Below are positions 32,470 through 43,965 of a stretch of DNA of 52,362 nucleotides, in pieces. The stretch lies in the NCBI RefSeq assembly GCF_019112545.1, contig NW_025064964.1:1-52362 (forward strand), read 5' to 3'. The notes below the pieces were generated by a model, which did no database searches, was not told the origin of the DNA, and saw nothing but the letters and a program-made list of their open reading frames with translations. Position numbers and translations under genes: made by a program. The DNA comes from Guyanagaster necrorhizus. Taxonomy: Eukaryota; Basidiomycota; Agaricomycetes; Agaricales; Physalacriaceae. Within the stretch, counting starts at the first letter, position 1. Each line of letters starts with the position of its first letter.

Positions 32470-33090
32470 CCTCCATGATTGTCGTAGGATATTTAGACCT
32501 AATATTTCCTCCCCTGTCCCCATAGCATTCCTGCGAACGACTCTTCTGGCATTCTGGGGAGATGCGCAGCCGCTATACTTCCTTTTGGGAGCTTTGATCG
32601 CTGAGAGGCAGTCCCGGTTCGTCACTTCGCATCTCGGTGCATGCTTTAGAGTTAAACCATGTTCTCTATATTATCGCGCAGAGCCAACGTTTTGATACCA
32701 CAAGCCCAAATCCTTCTGACATCCAAATTAGCCACATGAAATTCAAATGTGGATGTTTCGACGTTGATTTTACTGACTGTCCAACCCATTGCTATGGTGG
32801 TCGAATTATTTGTCCATTTGTTTGGTAGATGTTCGCCATGAGATGAGCTGGGAGTACGACTAAGTGGCCACCATTTTTTGAAATGTGTTTTAGGTGACTA
32901 AGCTTTTGATCAGTTTTTCAATAAAACGCCATCGCTCGTCTCTTCGATGGTTTATATTCTGAAAGGTGCTTCTTTAACTACAGACGAAATGGATCGGGCT
33001 TTTCCCTGCATTTCATACGACAATGCTGGTCTTGGATCGTCAATAACCTTATATCCAGTTGAAGGGAAGTTTTTCGCCTCAGTCATATCG
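32470..33090 (+). repeat. Diverged duplicate unit, copy 2
   Basis: Partner of the unit at 30560-31260 (see there). This copy runs into the open frame at 32947-33495, and the similarity continues into its first codons (around GGTGCTTCTTTAAC against TGCGCTTCTTTCGC), so copy 1 may be a decayed duplicate of the same gene. Upstream frames such as YFLLGALIAERQSR are readable but broken by stops. Confidence 0.5.
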
Positions 33091-33495
33091 ACTTCGAAAT
33101 ATCTTTGCACAGCTTACATAGAGGGTTATACCCCCGGGCAGGATATGAATACGCTTTCGTTTGGAACGGCAATCTACTTAACGACATCCTCTCCTGTACA
33201 ATTCATCTCACTGCGCCTATTTCTCCCTTTCGTTTTCCATACCTACAGAAAATCTAGGCTAGAGAAAAGCACAGTTGTTCGAGAAATCAATAAGAAAGAA
33301 ACATGTGAATTTATTACCGGTATATACGAGGCTGGTACCCGGTTGCCAATGACTCAAAGTTTATTTGCATATGAATCTGATGGGATGCTATCGATCCCTG
33401 GACCGGAAGTTAAAGTCCATATGGGAGTCCTATTGGACGGAATCCCCAAAATACGTCAGGCTGTCAATCAGAAAAGGAACTACCAATTCATGTAA
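32947..33495 (+). CDS. Hypothetical protein, 182 residues
   Basis: An uninterrupted frame in otherwise stop-rich DNA, starting MVYILKGASLTTDEMDRAFP. It contains YLTTSSPVQFISLRLFLPFV (a weakly hydrophobic stretch), the basic patch YRKSRLEKSTVVREINKKE and SIPGPEVKVHMGVLLDGIP. I do not recognise a family. It could be the last exon of a longer gene, because partial similarity to the duplicated unit begins upstream of the Met. The function is unknown and it could be spurious. Confidence 0.35.
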   Translation: MVYILKGASLTTDEMDRAFPCISYDNAGLGSSITLYPVEGKFFASVISTSKYLCTAYIEGYTPGQDMNTLSFGTAIYLTTSSPVQFISLRLFLPFVFHTYRKSRLEKSTVVREINKKETCEFITGIYEAGTRLPMTQSLFAYESDGMLSIPGPEVKVHMGVLLDGIPKIRQAVNQKRNYQFM

Positions 33496-35679
33496 AATGT
33501 GAGTCATATGTCACATTCAACCATTCAACTATCCCAGATTACGCATGAAACAAGAACAAGGAGAAACCCCACCCGAAGTGAAAGAATGGAAATATCAAGA
33601 TTCGAGTTGGAATTCGTCAAGACCAGAGATTTAGAGATATGGAGAGTAGGCGCAGCATCAGTCTCTAGTTTGCTTTCGCGTCTCTCAGCGGCATAGAAAA
33701 CGGCGCCCAAATCCGAATGGTTCTAGCAACTGGAACAGAAATAACCTCGCTCTATTACATTCAGTTAGGCTTTTCGGAATAGTGTTATACAGGACCTGGC
33801 TCGTGCTTGGCTTTCTAGGACCCGAGCTCTAGAAAGATAAAGCCCAAGCCAAAACTTAGTGAGGGACAGTTGTGGCCGGTGTTCCTGGCTTGAGCCAAGC
33901 CCTGTACATCGCTGTAATCAGGAAGCAAAAAAGGCTCTCCAGGAGAGACTATTTACGTGATTATTTTCTCGAACATAGGAAGGACATGATGGAAGCCAAA
34001 CGAAAGTCTGGAAATGGCTATCGACACCAATTCAGGTGTCGTGCTTCCCATGCAACTCAGGTATGATGGATATAATGATATCATACATTTCAGAAACACG
34101 ACCAAGACGTATCTCACAGCGCCTTCGTGATAACGGTCGCAGCACTTTTGCAATATACTCAGAGTCCAGTCCCCAAGGTGATGAGATACAGACACATGTG
34201 ATATGCTGAACTGTGTTAAAATGCTGAGAAATTAGGTCGATCATTCTCGAGTAGGTCCAGAGCTTCAAGTTATTTGCTGACCTGCAAATCTATGGAAATT
34301 CTCATCCATGACTCGGATTCCGTCAAATAGGCAAAGTGCATCAGGCTCACACGATCTTCATGGTTGAGCGGCCTGCTTTACAGTTATGATTTCCGCTAAT
34401 GATACTACACCCAAAGTGTGGTCGTTTAATCGCACCTGACTTCCAGCATGCAATCTTCGCCTCCCGGCGCCCCGCAGTTCAAGGACGAATTTGTTTATGG
34501 AAAGATATGAGTGCTTTACGTTTAAGAAGAATGCGATGCACGGTGTCGTAACTGGAGAAGCTCAGTACATGAAACACGGAGACTCTACTTCTCTAACTTA
34601 CTGCTATTACGAAGGTCCGCAGTCTTGCCCTCGTGTCTGATGCCATTGAATTTAGCCATTCAAAGGGTTTGGCGAAAGCCCGAAGCCAAGTCACTCCCAT
34701 GTGATAAGTAAGTACCCTGAAATAAACACATATATGACTGAGGCTAATGTGCGAAGGACCGCTACCGATAGCAAATTGCACTATTGGAATCGCGTAATAC
34801 AAATCAGTGGCCAAGGGGATTAGCGCTTCAAAAATATTCTTTTTCGACTCGAGTTAAAATCTCGTCGATCTCGGACATAACGCACGAGCACGCTGGATTC
34901 ACTGGCATCTCAAAATTAATGCGAATGATGTGGCAGTGCCGTTTCCCATGAGGAAGAAGGGAAAGTGGCAACGAAAATTGGATTTGCAATACCACGTGCT
35001 TTCGGAATGTCTACATGACCCCGAATGCCGCCGTGGCGGCTTCGGTTACCATCACCGCCGGAGGCTCGGTAGAAATGCTAACGCCACATCCGACGCCGAC
35101 GGCAGGCTATTCGAGAATCGAGCTGACGAATACGGCCCGTCTCGTTGCTTTGCTTGACCTGTAATCACTGATCATCCTTGGCTTTCAACCGTCCAAGTAC
35201 TCTCTTAATTTTGTTCCACTCCAGTTTTTATTGTCTTTGTTCATGTCGAATCATGTAGGACCTCTTATCGGCCGCGTATTCATGGATCATGGATTCAATC
35301 AACTGGAAATATGGTCATTCCGCCCCAGATCCAGGATTGAGGGTCGAGGCCGGATACCTTTCTTCTCATTGTGCAATTATGTCAGGCTTGGGCGTTCTTG
35401 GCCGGGACATAGATCACCGCTCTTCTTTATTACAGTTTAAGCACTTTGTCATCTTAAACGGTTTGTTATCCATGCGTATCAGCTCTTCAACGCGTCGGTA
35501 GGTGGCTCCATATGTTCTGTCAGGTGCGATATGTCGTATTTTTTGGGTACCAGTGCTAAATCTGGATACCACCTTAGGACCCGATATAAGGCAGGAATCT
35601 TTCGCCTAACCGTTCAGGATTCAAGCCCTGCTCTGTATCTAGACGACTTGCACTCTTCGTTCTCGTACTTTCAGTCACC
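33496..35679. other. Intergenic, no gene recognised
   Basis: Short frames only. In 35011-35158 one frame reads AAVAASVTITAGGSVEM..LTNTARLVALLDL, with a gene-like third-position pattern. It may be the end of a lost gene, but I see no domain. Confidence 0.4.
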
Positions 35680-35874
35680 ATGTGCATCTCATCATCATTC
35701 TCCTCGACGTCCTTCGACCATGTTTGCGACCCACGCAGTCGCGATCTGTCCTGCGCAAGCTCGAAGTCACCATCGTTGAACGCACCGATAATCATGCATG
35801 GAAATGTCAGAGAGCCTCAATGCTGCCATTGCGGATGGAGGGGATCCCACGCACCCGGATGCCCCTTCAAATAA
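35680..35874 (+). CDS. Small Cys/His-rich protein or exon
   Basis: A 64-codon frame ending NVREPQCCHCGWRGSHAPGC plus four residues. The CX2CX5HX3C pattern could bind zinc, although it differs from the CX2CX4HX4C retroviral knuckle. The N-terminal half is Ser-rich and may be intronic. It could be the last exon of an unidentified gene. Confidence is low because similar short frames occur by chance. Confidence 0.3.
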   Translation: MCISSSFSSTSFDHVCDPRSRDLSCASSKSPSLNAPIIMHGNVREPQCCHCGWRGSHAPGCPFK

Positions 35875-37049
35875 ATGCGAATAGGATCCGTGTCCGTGTT
35901 TTATCGTTCCCTTCTTTGCTGTCGCTTATCATAGTCTCGTCATCAGGTCTCATTCTCAACATCACACATTCCTGCGCGACGCATCTTTCTACTTCCCATT
36001 GTCTCTCAATTTGTTATCATTGCTTTGCTCTCGTCGCTTTTGTACCCAGTTCTTCTTCTCAACGTTGCTTAATTTCCTACAGTTTCTTTGGATTGCTATT
36101 ACCGCTTGTGCTCCCTCTCTTCAGCATGCTGAAACACATGCCCTAGCAGCTTCTTGAAATTTCTCTAGTATATTTATTTTGTATGTCTTAGGCCGCCCGT
36201 GCCTGAACATTTTGCTATATATGCTGTGACCATCTAATAGTACAAAACCATGCTCGAGATGAGATAGCTTCCTGTGCCTCTTTTGTCATTCGCATCAGTA
36301 GCGATACTTCCTCGTGTATTGCAGGGAATGACAAGTCTGCCGGTGAGACGGCGGTAAATAATCGGTAATGTGTACGTGTGGAATGTGTATACGTGTGGAA
36401 TGACCGATGGTAAAGGTTGCCGACGGTTTCCGGTATTTTCACAAAGAGATTAATTACCTTATGCAGGGAACGGTCATGGCAACGACCTTGAAGATAGATC
36501 GTGTTTTGAAAAAACCGGTAGCGCTATTTGCTACAAAAGTATTTGAGTGAGGCGGATTTCTGGTCCGGGAGACAGGGATTAGCACAACTAAACGAGAAGG
36601 AAGGAAATATAGAGCTTAACCTAAGGGTATATGTAGGGCAGGAATCGTCTCGTCTATCCATCCTAAATGGGCATAGGCGCAAAATCGTTCCAGCCATGCC
36701 AATACAGCGTTCGGCCAATAACACAGAATGAACATAAATGATGGTCTACTCTTTTAATTCTGGATTGGGAGAGATTGAGGAAGAGGAATGCCACCGCACT
36801 TGCACTCTCTGAGCTGCGGTACAAATGTATCTTTGAATCCAACAAAACGCTAGTGTATATTCCGAATTTGAGTAGGGGATCACTAGGAATAATTGCCATA
36901 TGTCCATTCCTCAAAATGAACGGACAAAAACCAGTCTCCGACGACCGGAATTTGAGATACTGAGGAAACAAGATGAAAATGGGCATACATCATCTCTTAT
37001 CAAAGAGAAATAAAAGATAAAATTGCTCCATGATAATTTTCGGCTCTTC
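35875..37049. other. Intergenic
   Basis: A pyrimidine-rich stretch (35900-36150), then frames under 110 codons. The CG dinucleotide content is normal up to about 37,040, which marks the left border of the CpG-poor repeat cluster. Confidence 0.45.
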
Positions 37050-39404
37050 AATTACACCAGGAGTAGCTTCCTCCATCTCTCACTTTTGTCTTTCTTCACC
37101 CTGAACTCCATGACATCGAGCCTTGGACTAATATAGATGTATGCATCTCATAGAAAGATATGGACATAGCCCTGATCATTGGCCAAAATGGCTGTGATAT
37201 CGAGTCCATAATGAATCAGCTTATCCTGCACTAGAATGGATGGCACTCCCTGAAGGTTAATTTTGACCAGGTCATTGAAAAAGACTTTCCAGCTAAACTC
37301 AAGTTATATGTTTCATCAGAATTATCATTTCTCTATCCACATACCAGGTATTCACAGCCCCATCTTAGGTAAACTTCTAGATGTCCATTTCATCTCATTT
37401 CTCTCCTCTCTGCCACCTTGAATGCATGATTGCCAAATCCAGAAAAGTTCTAACTCTTGTCAATGATTTCATAACCACCTCACCTCTCTTCAGATTAATT
37501 ATATAGACTTTGATTGCCATAAAAACCCTCTCATTCCAAGCATAACCAACAACCTCTTGGGACTTCATGCCTCTGCCAAAGTCTTAGTCACCCTTATGAA
37601 GATAGCCTTCCCCATGATTCACTCCTCAAAGCTATATCACAAGTTACATCCAGATCCTAGACCCCTTCTTCTCCAAGAATCTAAGTACCACCATTTTCAC
37701 TGACACCATCAACATTGTTACTTTTGCCAAACTTTTCTCATGTCTCATTGTTTGCTCACATATGATCATCAGAGCAAGGCCATTAGGATGCTCTCAAATT
37801 GCATTTACAATCTCATCTAAAGGATTTATGCATCCTCATCTAATCAGAACAGAGGAGATGATAAGGATGATTGAGAAGAGGAAGGGCCATCTACAGAATT
37901 TGGAAGTCAGGTTGGACATGTTTGAGTGGATAAGGACAAAGTTTTTGAAGGAGGATTTCAAAGGGTTAACAATGACTTTTAAGAACCAGAGACATGAAGA
38001 TGGATAATTAGTAAGGGGGTCTCCATTGATCTTGGAATTATATTCATGGGGTTGTCACAGTAGTTTCATTTCAATGGAGAATGCACAATCCTGGATGACA
38101 AATGTAATAGCATGATATATGGATCTATGCCACATATTAATATCTCTATTCTCCACTTGTTACATTGTGTATTACAAGCTTAAAAAGAAATTGACCATCA
38201 GCTATGATATTGTTATCAGTGGCATCTGACCTGGGAGAACCAGTTTTATTTGCACTAGATTCTACTCTGCCAAGGACTAAAGATGTTTAAATTATCCAGC
38301 TGTGCTTACACAGCAAAGTGCACTAACTATATTCAGCTCTTGTCAGACAGGTCAGTTTGACATCTGTATAAAGTGTTAGAATCTGCAAGAGAATTTGAGC
38401 TATCAGGCATTCTGGCATGATGAGTAAGGAATAAATCTGAGAGAAATTGAAGGAATTAGGTAGAAATTACTAGAAAAGGTGTAGTCTAGTATAAATATAA
38501 AAAGTCAATGGAAAAACTCCTCAGGAGTTTATAACCCAAAGACTAAAGGTTTTACAAGCATATACTCTGAATACAGTCCAAATATCAACACAAAGGGATC
38601 CTGAAAGGATCAATTTTCTAGCTTCATAAATAAGAAAATGCAATTTCAAGTAAGAATACAATTTTCAATTATTCAGAGTCTGCATACCAAGTATTATCAA
38701 AGTAAGATCAAATACTGTGGACTATAGAAGGAATATTAGCCTCAGCCCATTGTGAAACTGTTATGCTACTACCAAACACCTATAAATATCTGGCATTACT
38801 TTCACCAAGGTCTGCTTCTGTATGGCTACAAAATGATAAGAATGATGAGGTAGGCAATGGTGATGAGGGAAATAAGTTCACAAGATTGGTAGATTATGTC
38901 TTCCAGAATGGCAGAGGTAACCACACCAAGTAGTCAGAGAGTTTAGTAGGTGTATTAAATCTTAGCTCAAGACTGAGATACATCACTGTAAGCTACTGTC
39001 ATAAATACTGTCTGTAAGCCCTTCACTCTACAGATGGCTATTGTCCTGTTTCCTTGTCTACTACTCATTGTTTTAATGACAATGACTGTGCCCATTTGTT
39101 TTAGAATCTGAGCTCTATAGGTATATGGAATCTATAAGATAACAATCTCATTTTATGATAAAGTGTTGCAGGCAAACTGAGGCAGCATAGCAAAAATATT
39201 CTACTTATATACCATAGAGGTCTGAGTGGCACTGTTGCTTTATTATCTAAAATAAGTACAACAAGTCAAGAACAATAGTAAGAAAAATAGCATGAACAAT
39301 GGTGAAAGAATATTGGAGTTTTTGGTGATGCATTTACATTGTGTGTACCAATACTCCTCCTCACCAAGAACTCCTCCTGACCTCCTTGTCTATGAGAGAT
39401 CCAT
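37050..39404. other. CpG-depleted repeat-derived DNA of unknown type
   Basis: Very few CG dinucleotides and many TG/CA: the signature of old methylated transposon DNA. It lies beyond the 3' side of the Copia relic (which reads leftward), so its right part (about 38,340-39,380) may include the Copia 3' LTR. A purine-rich stretch on the minus strand (GGAGGAGT at about 39,352-39,375) is a candidate polypurine tract. LTR borders could not be fixed. The frame 37762-38007 is unrecognised. Confidence 0.45.
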
Positions 39405-40296
39405 AAATCCTCATAGGTGAGTGAACTGTGCAGGTTGTAAGGCTTTAGTGAAATAGCCTGCTATGTTGTTCTTGGTGTTAATGTAGTCAAGTGAGATCTC
39501 TTTGTTCTCAATGTGCTCTCAGATGAAATGATACTTTATATCAATATGTTTTACTTGTGCATGTAACAATGGGTCCTCCAAAAGGCTGATAGCACTGTTA
39601 TTATCACAGTTAATTATTGTGGTGTTATATTGCTGAAAGCCCAGTCCTAGGAGTAATAACCAAATCTATACTGCTTCCTTAGTCACTTTGCATGCTATAA
39701 CATACTCAGATTCACATGAGGATACTGCAACCATCAGTTGTTGCTTTGCATCCAAGATATGAGTCCAGAGCCTAATGAGAAACAGTAGTCACTAATACTA
39801 TACTGCATATCCAAACAATGTGTACAATCTGAGTCAGTCTAACTCATGAGCTTGATGTCAGATTGACCTCTAAGATGTAAGCTCAAGTGTCTGGTGCCTT
39901 TTAGTTATTGGACTATACTTATAGCAGCATTCCAATGGATGAAGGTGAAGCAATCAAGAAAGTGTGACAATTGTTGGACTGCATATGCAATGTCTGATCT
40001 AGTTCCAATTGTAAGGTAGATAAGAGATTCCACAAGTGAATGATAGAGTAGTTTCTTAGGGTAGTTTGATCCTTTGCAGATAATTGAGAGAGATCATGGC
40101 AATAGAGTTTCAGACCTGGGTCCATGGGAGTTGTGATGGGATGAGCATTCTTTTGACCATATTGAGAGGTGATTCTGTCAATAAGGGCAGTCTTGGAGAG
40201 TGAGATAGTTTTATTGGTGTGGTCTCTGGATATAGCAATCCCAATGAAGAGGTCTTGCATGTGCACAAGGTGAAAACAGTTACAGCAGAGTGTTAT
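39405..40296 (-). pseudogene. Ty1/Copia pol relic (RT end and RNase H)
   Basis: On the minus strand from 40296: GIAISRDHTNKTISLSKTAL and YGQKNAHPITTPMDPG (end of the reverse transcriptase region), then RNase H text VAVSSCESEYVIACKVTKEA, TTIINCDNNSAISLLEDP, KHIDIKYHFI*EHIENKEIS and GYFTKALQPAQF. Stops fall where Copia RNase H usually has Arg or Trp, matching C-to-T and G-to-A decay. The upstream half of pol is missing: at 40297 the sequence switches into the LTR of Gypsy element A, so A probably inserted into this Copia copy. Not functional. Confidence 0.75.
40240..40296. repeat. 57-bp segment shared with 52268-52324
   Basis: 45 of 57 positions are identical to 52268-52324 in the same orientation (core CAAGGTGAAAAC.G.TACAGC). 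Here it is continuous with the Copia relic and stops exactly at the LTR of element A. At the other site it continues as CCACTGACC, as an uninterrupted target would. Most differences are C/T or G/A. Confidence 0.75.
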
Positions 40297-40754
40297 TGTT
40301 ACGATTTTCCTTCTTCTACCCTTTTAAACCCCTAATTATGCTTAGTCAAGGCATCAAGAATGAGTGCTTAGAACTATGGGAATGGCTTAGTCATCACAAT
40401 AGGCCAACTTTGTCATAGTTCTTCGATGCAACTGATGTCTAATGACAAATGCACAATCAGCCTTTTATATATGGTAACAATGCTTAAGGACAATGGGCAC
40501 CCAGGACAGAGAAATGCACAATAAGTATGAAGTATTAATAGTGGACCATGTACTGTATTTAAGGAGGCTCACTGTTGCTGGTAAACCCCAGCTTCAAGCT
40601 AAAGTTTATTCATACTATTTTATCCTTGAGCCAACCTTTGGCCTTGTGACACATCAGTGCAGGACCACATTGAGTGAACTCAGACAACTACCCAAAGTGT
40701 GAGGTAGCTTCTGTTTATCATGTGGTTTAGCTCATATGACACCTGGATCTAACA
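40297..40754 (+). repeat. 5' LTR of Gypsy element A
   Basis: Begins TGTTACGATTTTCC and ends GGATCTAACA, so it has TGTTA..TAACA ends. It is collinear with the 410-bp LTR of element B (46780-47189, reversed). Shared blocks include ATGCTTAGTCA, AAGGACAA.GGGCACC, CCCCAGCTT.AAGCTAAAGTT and CTGTTTATCA. CG in B is mostly TG or CA here. It is directly preceded by the Copia relic. Confidence 0.85.
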
Positions 40755-42780
40755 ATTAGCTTGAAGCTGTCTACTTCCCTTTCTCAAGCCCAATTGTGCT
40801 GAGAAACCAAATGCCTCCTTCTAGCAATGACAACTCAAACTTTGACCACGAGTTCTTTGAACTCCTTTCCTCCATCATCAGAACACTGATTAGTTTATTG
40901 GTGATCATCCAGCTGTGCCGAGGACTCCATTCCATTACTGCCTGGGCTATCAGACACTACCAAGAATTTTGGAACATTCAGCATATTCTATAAAATGTAA
41001 CCTCCAACATCCCTCTCCATGACATCCCTGAATCCCAATGAATGACCTACCAGCCCTCAGAAGCCAGGCCTAGTGGCACACATTAGGAGAATGGTCAAGA
41101 AGAAGAGAGAAGATAGTACTCCCCTTGATCCAGAGACCAGGACCATAGCATTCCAAGAAGGTATGGAATCCTTGTATCAGGAAACCCCCCTGAGGCACAG
41201 GACCTCTCAGAGAACTTCTTTCAGCAGTCCCCCTCCTCCTCTTCTGCCTCCCAGACCCATGGGATTGCCAACCATGCCTGTGACTCTCTTGATGCCCCTC
41301 AGATGGCTTCAAGATCCCATGCACTAACACTTGGCAGCCAGCCTGATGGCTCCCATTCCCCTGCAGCCATCAGCACCTGAGTGGGGGAAAACATCGACAA
41401 TCAGCCTACTGATGAACAAAGAGGATGAGAACAATAGGAAGAAGCCATACATCAGTACTTCCCAATCTGAGACTTCACCATCCCCTTTGACTATGATGAA
41501 GCCATCTGACAAGAAGGGCATAGGCAGTGGAATGAGCTGCAGCCAGTATGCCACAAGTCTGAAGGCAGAATCACAGTGGAGGAGTCTCAGAGGAGAGCAG
41601 CTGCTGAGTATGACAAGCAGAATTGAGTCTGACAGCAGAAAGTGGAAAGAAACCAGTTGGCCAGAGCTGATGTCTCCAACTGGTATGGGCTCCAACCAGA
41701 AGTTGCCAACATACTTGCTCCAGTCCAGGCCAACCCCTCTCTCTCCACCCCCATCTTCAGAGAATCCAGCACTTCATGAAGCAGAACTCCCAAGTACTAG
41801 GCTGATGGTATCCACACCAGGAGAGGACACAGACCTCCAACCCCACAATATTCTCCTTCCTAACAAACCCCCAGTGCTGACTCCACATTTGGGAGTGATG
41901 AGTCTGTCCTCAGACATTATAGACTCTGAGTCCCTGGCAATACCCATATCCCCACCTGTGCACTCTGAGGATTTCTCAGAAGTAGGGTCATTGGACAGCT
42001 TATTGACAATGACTACTGACAGAATGTCCACCTCTATCGTGAGCGAGTGGAGGTGGCAAGAGCAACTGGAGGGAACCAGTATGACTCCAACATTGGAAGC
42101 CAGCCTGCTGCTGCCTATGACAATACACCAGATCCTGCAACCACTGGTCTGAGCACCCAGCCAGGGCAGTGAGGTGATGATACAGTTAGGGAAGGCTGAG
42201 AGTTACTATGACCCACCTGCCACTTCCCTCTTCGAGGAGGAAGGGGATGACAAGGATGTGGAGGAAACTGAAAGTAGTGACCCACCCTGCCCTGAGAGGG
42301 GATTCATGTATGAAACAACAGACAAAGAAGAGCTGGAGCAGGAGATAAAGAGAGCAAGAATGCAGGAGTATCAGGAGTACTACCTGTGGGGAGTAAACTT
42401 TTTATGGCATGATGCTGCTTGGGCAGCATCGCAATTAGGACAATTATATCTCCATTCTACAACTGACGAACAAACAGAAATATTAAGGTATGCAGCAACA
42501 GACTATGCTGCAACCCAATATAATAAGAGACATCCCAAAGACCAAGTTCAAAGACCACTGGCATACCAGGTATCAGTACCCATGCATCCAATGCCGATGT
42601 CCCCACCCATAATCCTGAAATGAGCTGTATACATGGCTCCATTCATCCAAAGCATTCTTTCATACCCAACCCCTTTGCTCCAATCAATGGCAACTCAGCT
42701 GTCATGGTCACAGCTGATACTAAAAGAAAGGCCAACCAGCTACCAAAACCCCTGGACTGGCAAGAGAAGCAGACTTTTGG
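40755..42780 (+). pseudogene. Element A 5' internal region absent from visible B
   Basis: About 2 kb between the LTR and the point where similarity to B's gag begins. Frames 41331-42152 (273 codons, Ser/Pro/Thr-rich) and 42174-42623 (149 codons, with acidic EEEGDDKDVEE and helix EELEQEIKRARMQEYQEYY) suggest an extended Gag N-terminus or extra ORF, as in large mushroom Gypsy elements. Stops are frequent. Function unknown. Confidence 0.5.
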
Positions 42781-43961
42781 GGGCACAGTCTCCATCAGAT
42801 GAGGCAACAGGAAGTAACCCAGGGAAGGAACTGGTCCAAGATGACCCAGAAGCAGTGCAATTAGGTTTCACGATTCGAGACAGAGTCATTGTCCAAAAGG
42901 AAGAACCACTCTATGGGAGCCCCATTGCTGATGATAATTCACTCCATTCCATCCCTGGACCTCTGCACAAGTGGCACCAACCCCCATTCTCTGATTGGCC
43001 CAACCTGATGGGTGCATTACCCCATGATGTGGCTGTCCTCCAATGCTATCTAGATCTTTTACAAAAGCCTCATCCCTTCAAAGGGGTGTCTGATGATATC
43101 AACTGATTCCTCATCGACTGTGAACAATACTTTGAGGTCTACATTGGGTACCTGGGGACCAATATGAACAAGGTTGCCTTTGTGGCCTCTTACCTTGAAG
43201 AGAAGGCTAAGAATTGGTGGATCCTCATTTCCCCCAACTTCCAATCATCAACTCAGGAGCACTATCGATACCCCTCATGGCCAGTGTTTAAACAAATACT
43301 GCATGACAAGTTCATTGACCTAGCGGTACAAGAGGTACATAAACAAAAGATCAAGGAATACAAGATGGGAGACAAGGCCACCACCAACTATTTTGATGAG
43401 CTGGAATGACTCACCAAGCTCACCAGAATTAGGGAGGACATAGCAAATGATGGAAGGATGGTCAAGGCCCTCAAGCGAGGAGTCTCTCTTTCATACATCA
43501 TGATGATCTCAGTGATTGATGTCAGAGTCCTGATGCCAAATGGGTATGATGAATGGAAGGAACAGATCATCAAGATGTACAAGGAATGACAAAGGCAGAA
43601 AGTGGAAGCCATGACCCTGCAAGAATACCCCAAGAAGTTGACACTGCCAACCCCAAGTAAAAATTTGGGGACAACTGCTGGGAAATCACTGGGACTCTCT
43701 ATGGCTCTGAACTATGGCACTCAGAAAACCAGGACTGGAACAACATACATCAGGGCAGGAAAACCAATGGACATTGACTGCATGAAGAAAGAAGGAAAGT
43801 GTTTTAACTGCAGACAAAAGGGTCATATGGCCAAAGACTGCCCAAAGAAAAAACGAATCTGGGAAGACATTTGTGTGCAGATTGCTGATTTACAAAAGGA
43901 GGAAGAAGAACTCAGCATGGAAACCAAAGTGGAGGAAGTAAAAGATGGGGCCAGTCAGTGA
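42781..43961 (+). pseudogene. Element A gag relic
   Basis: It aligns along its length with B's Gag: DDPEAVQLGFTI, GSPIADDNSLHSIPG, QYFEVYIGYLGTNMNKVAF, EEKAKNWWILISPNFQSS and the zinc knuckle KCFNCRQKGHMAKDC (CX2CX4HX4C intact). Stops include TGA 43104-43106 (B has Arg), TGA near 43407 (B has Trp) and TGA near 43587 (B has Arg). Gag would form the virus-like particle and package the element RNA. Confidence 0.85.
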
Positions 43962-43965
43962 GTGA

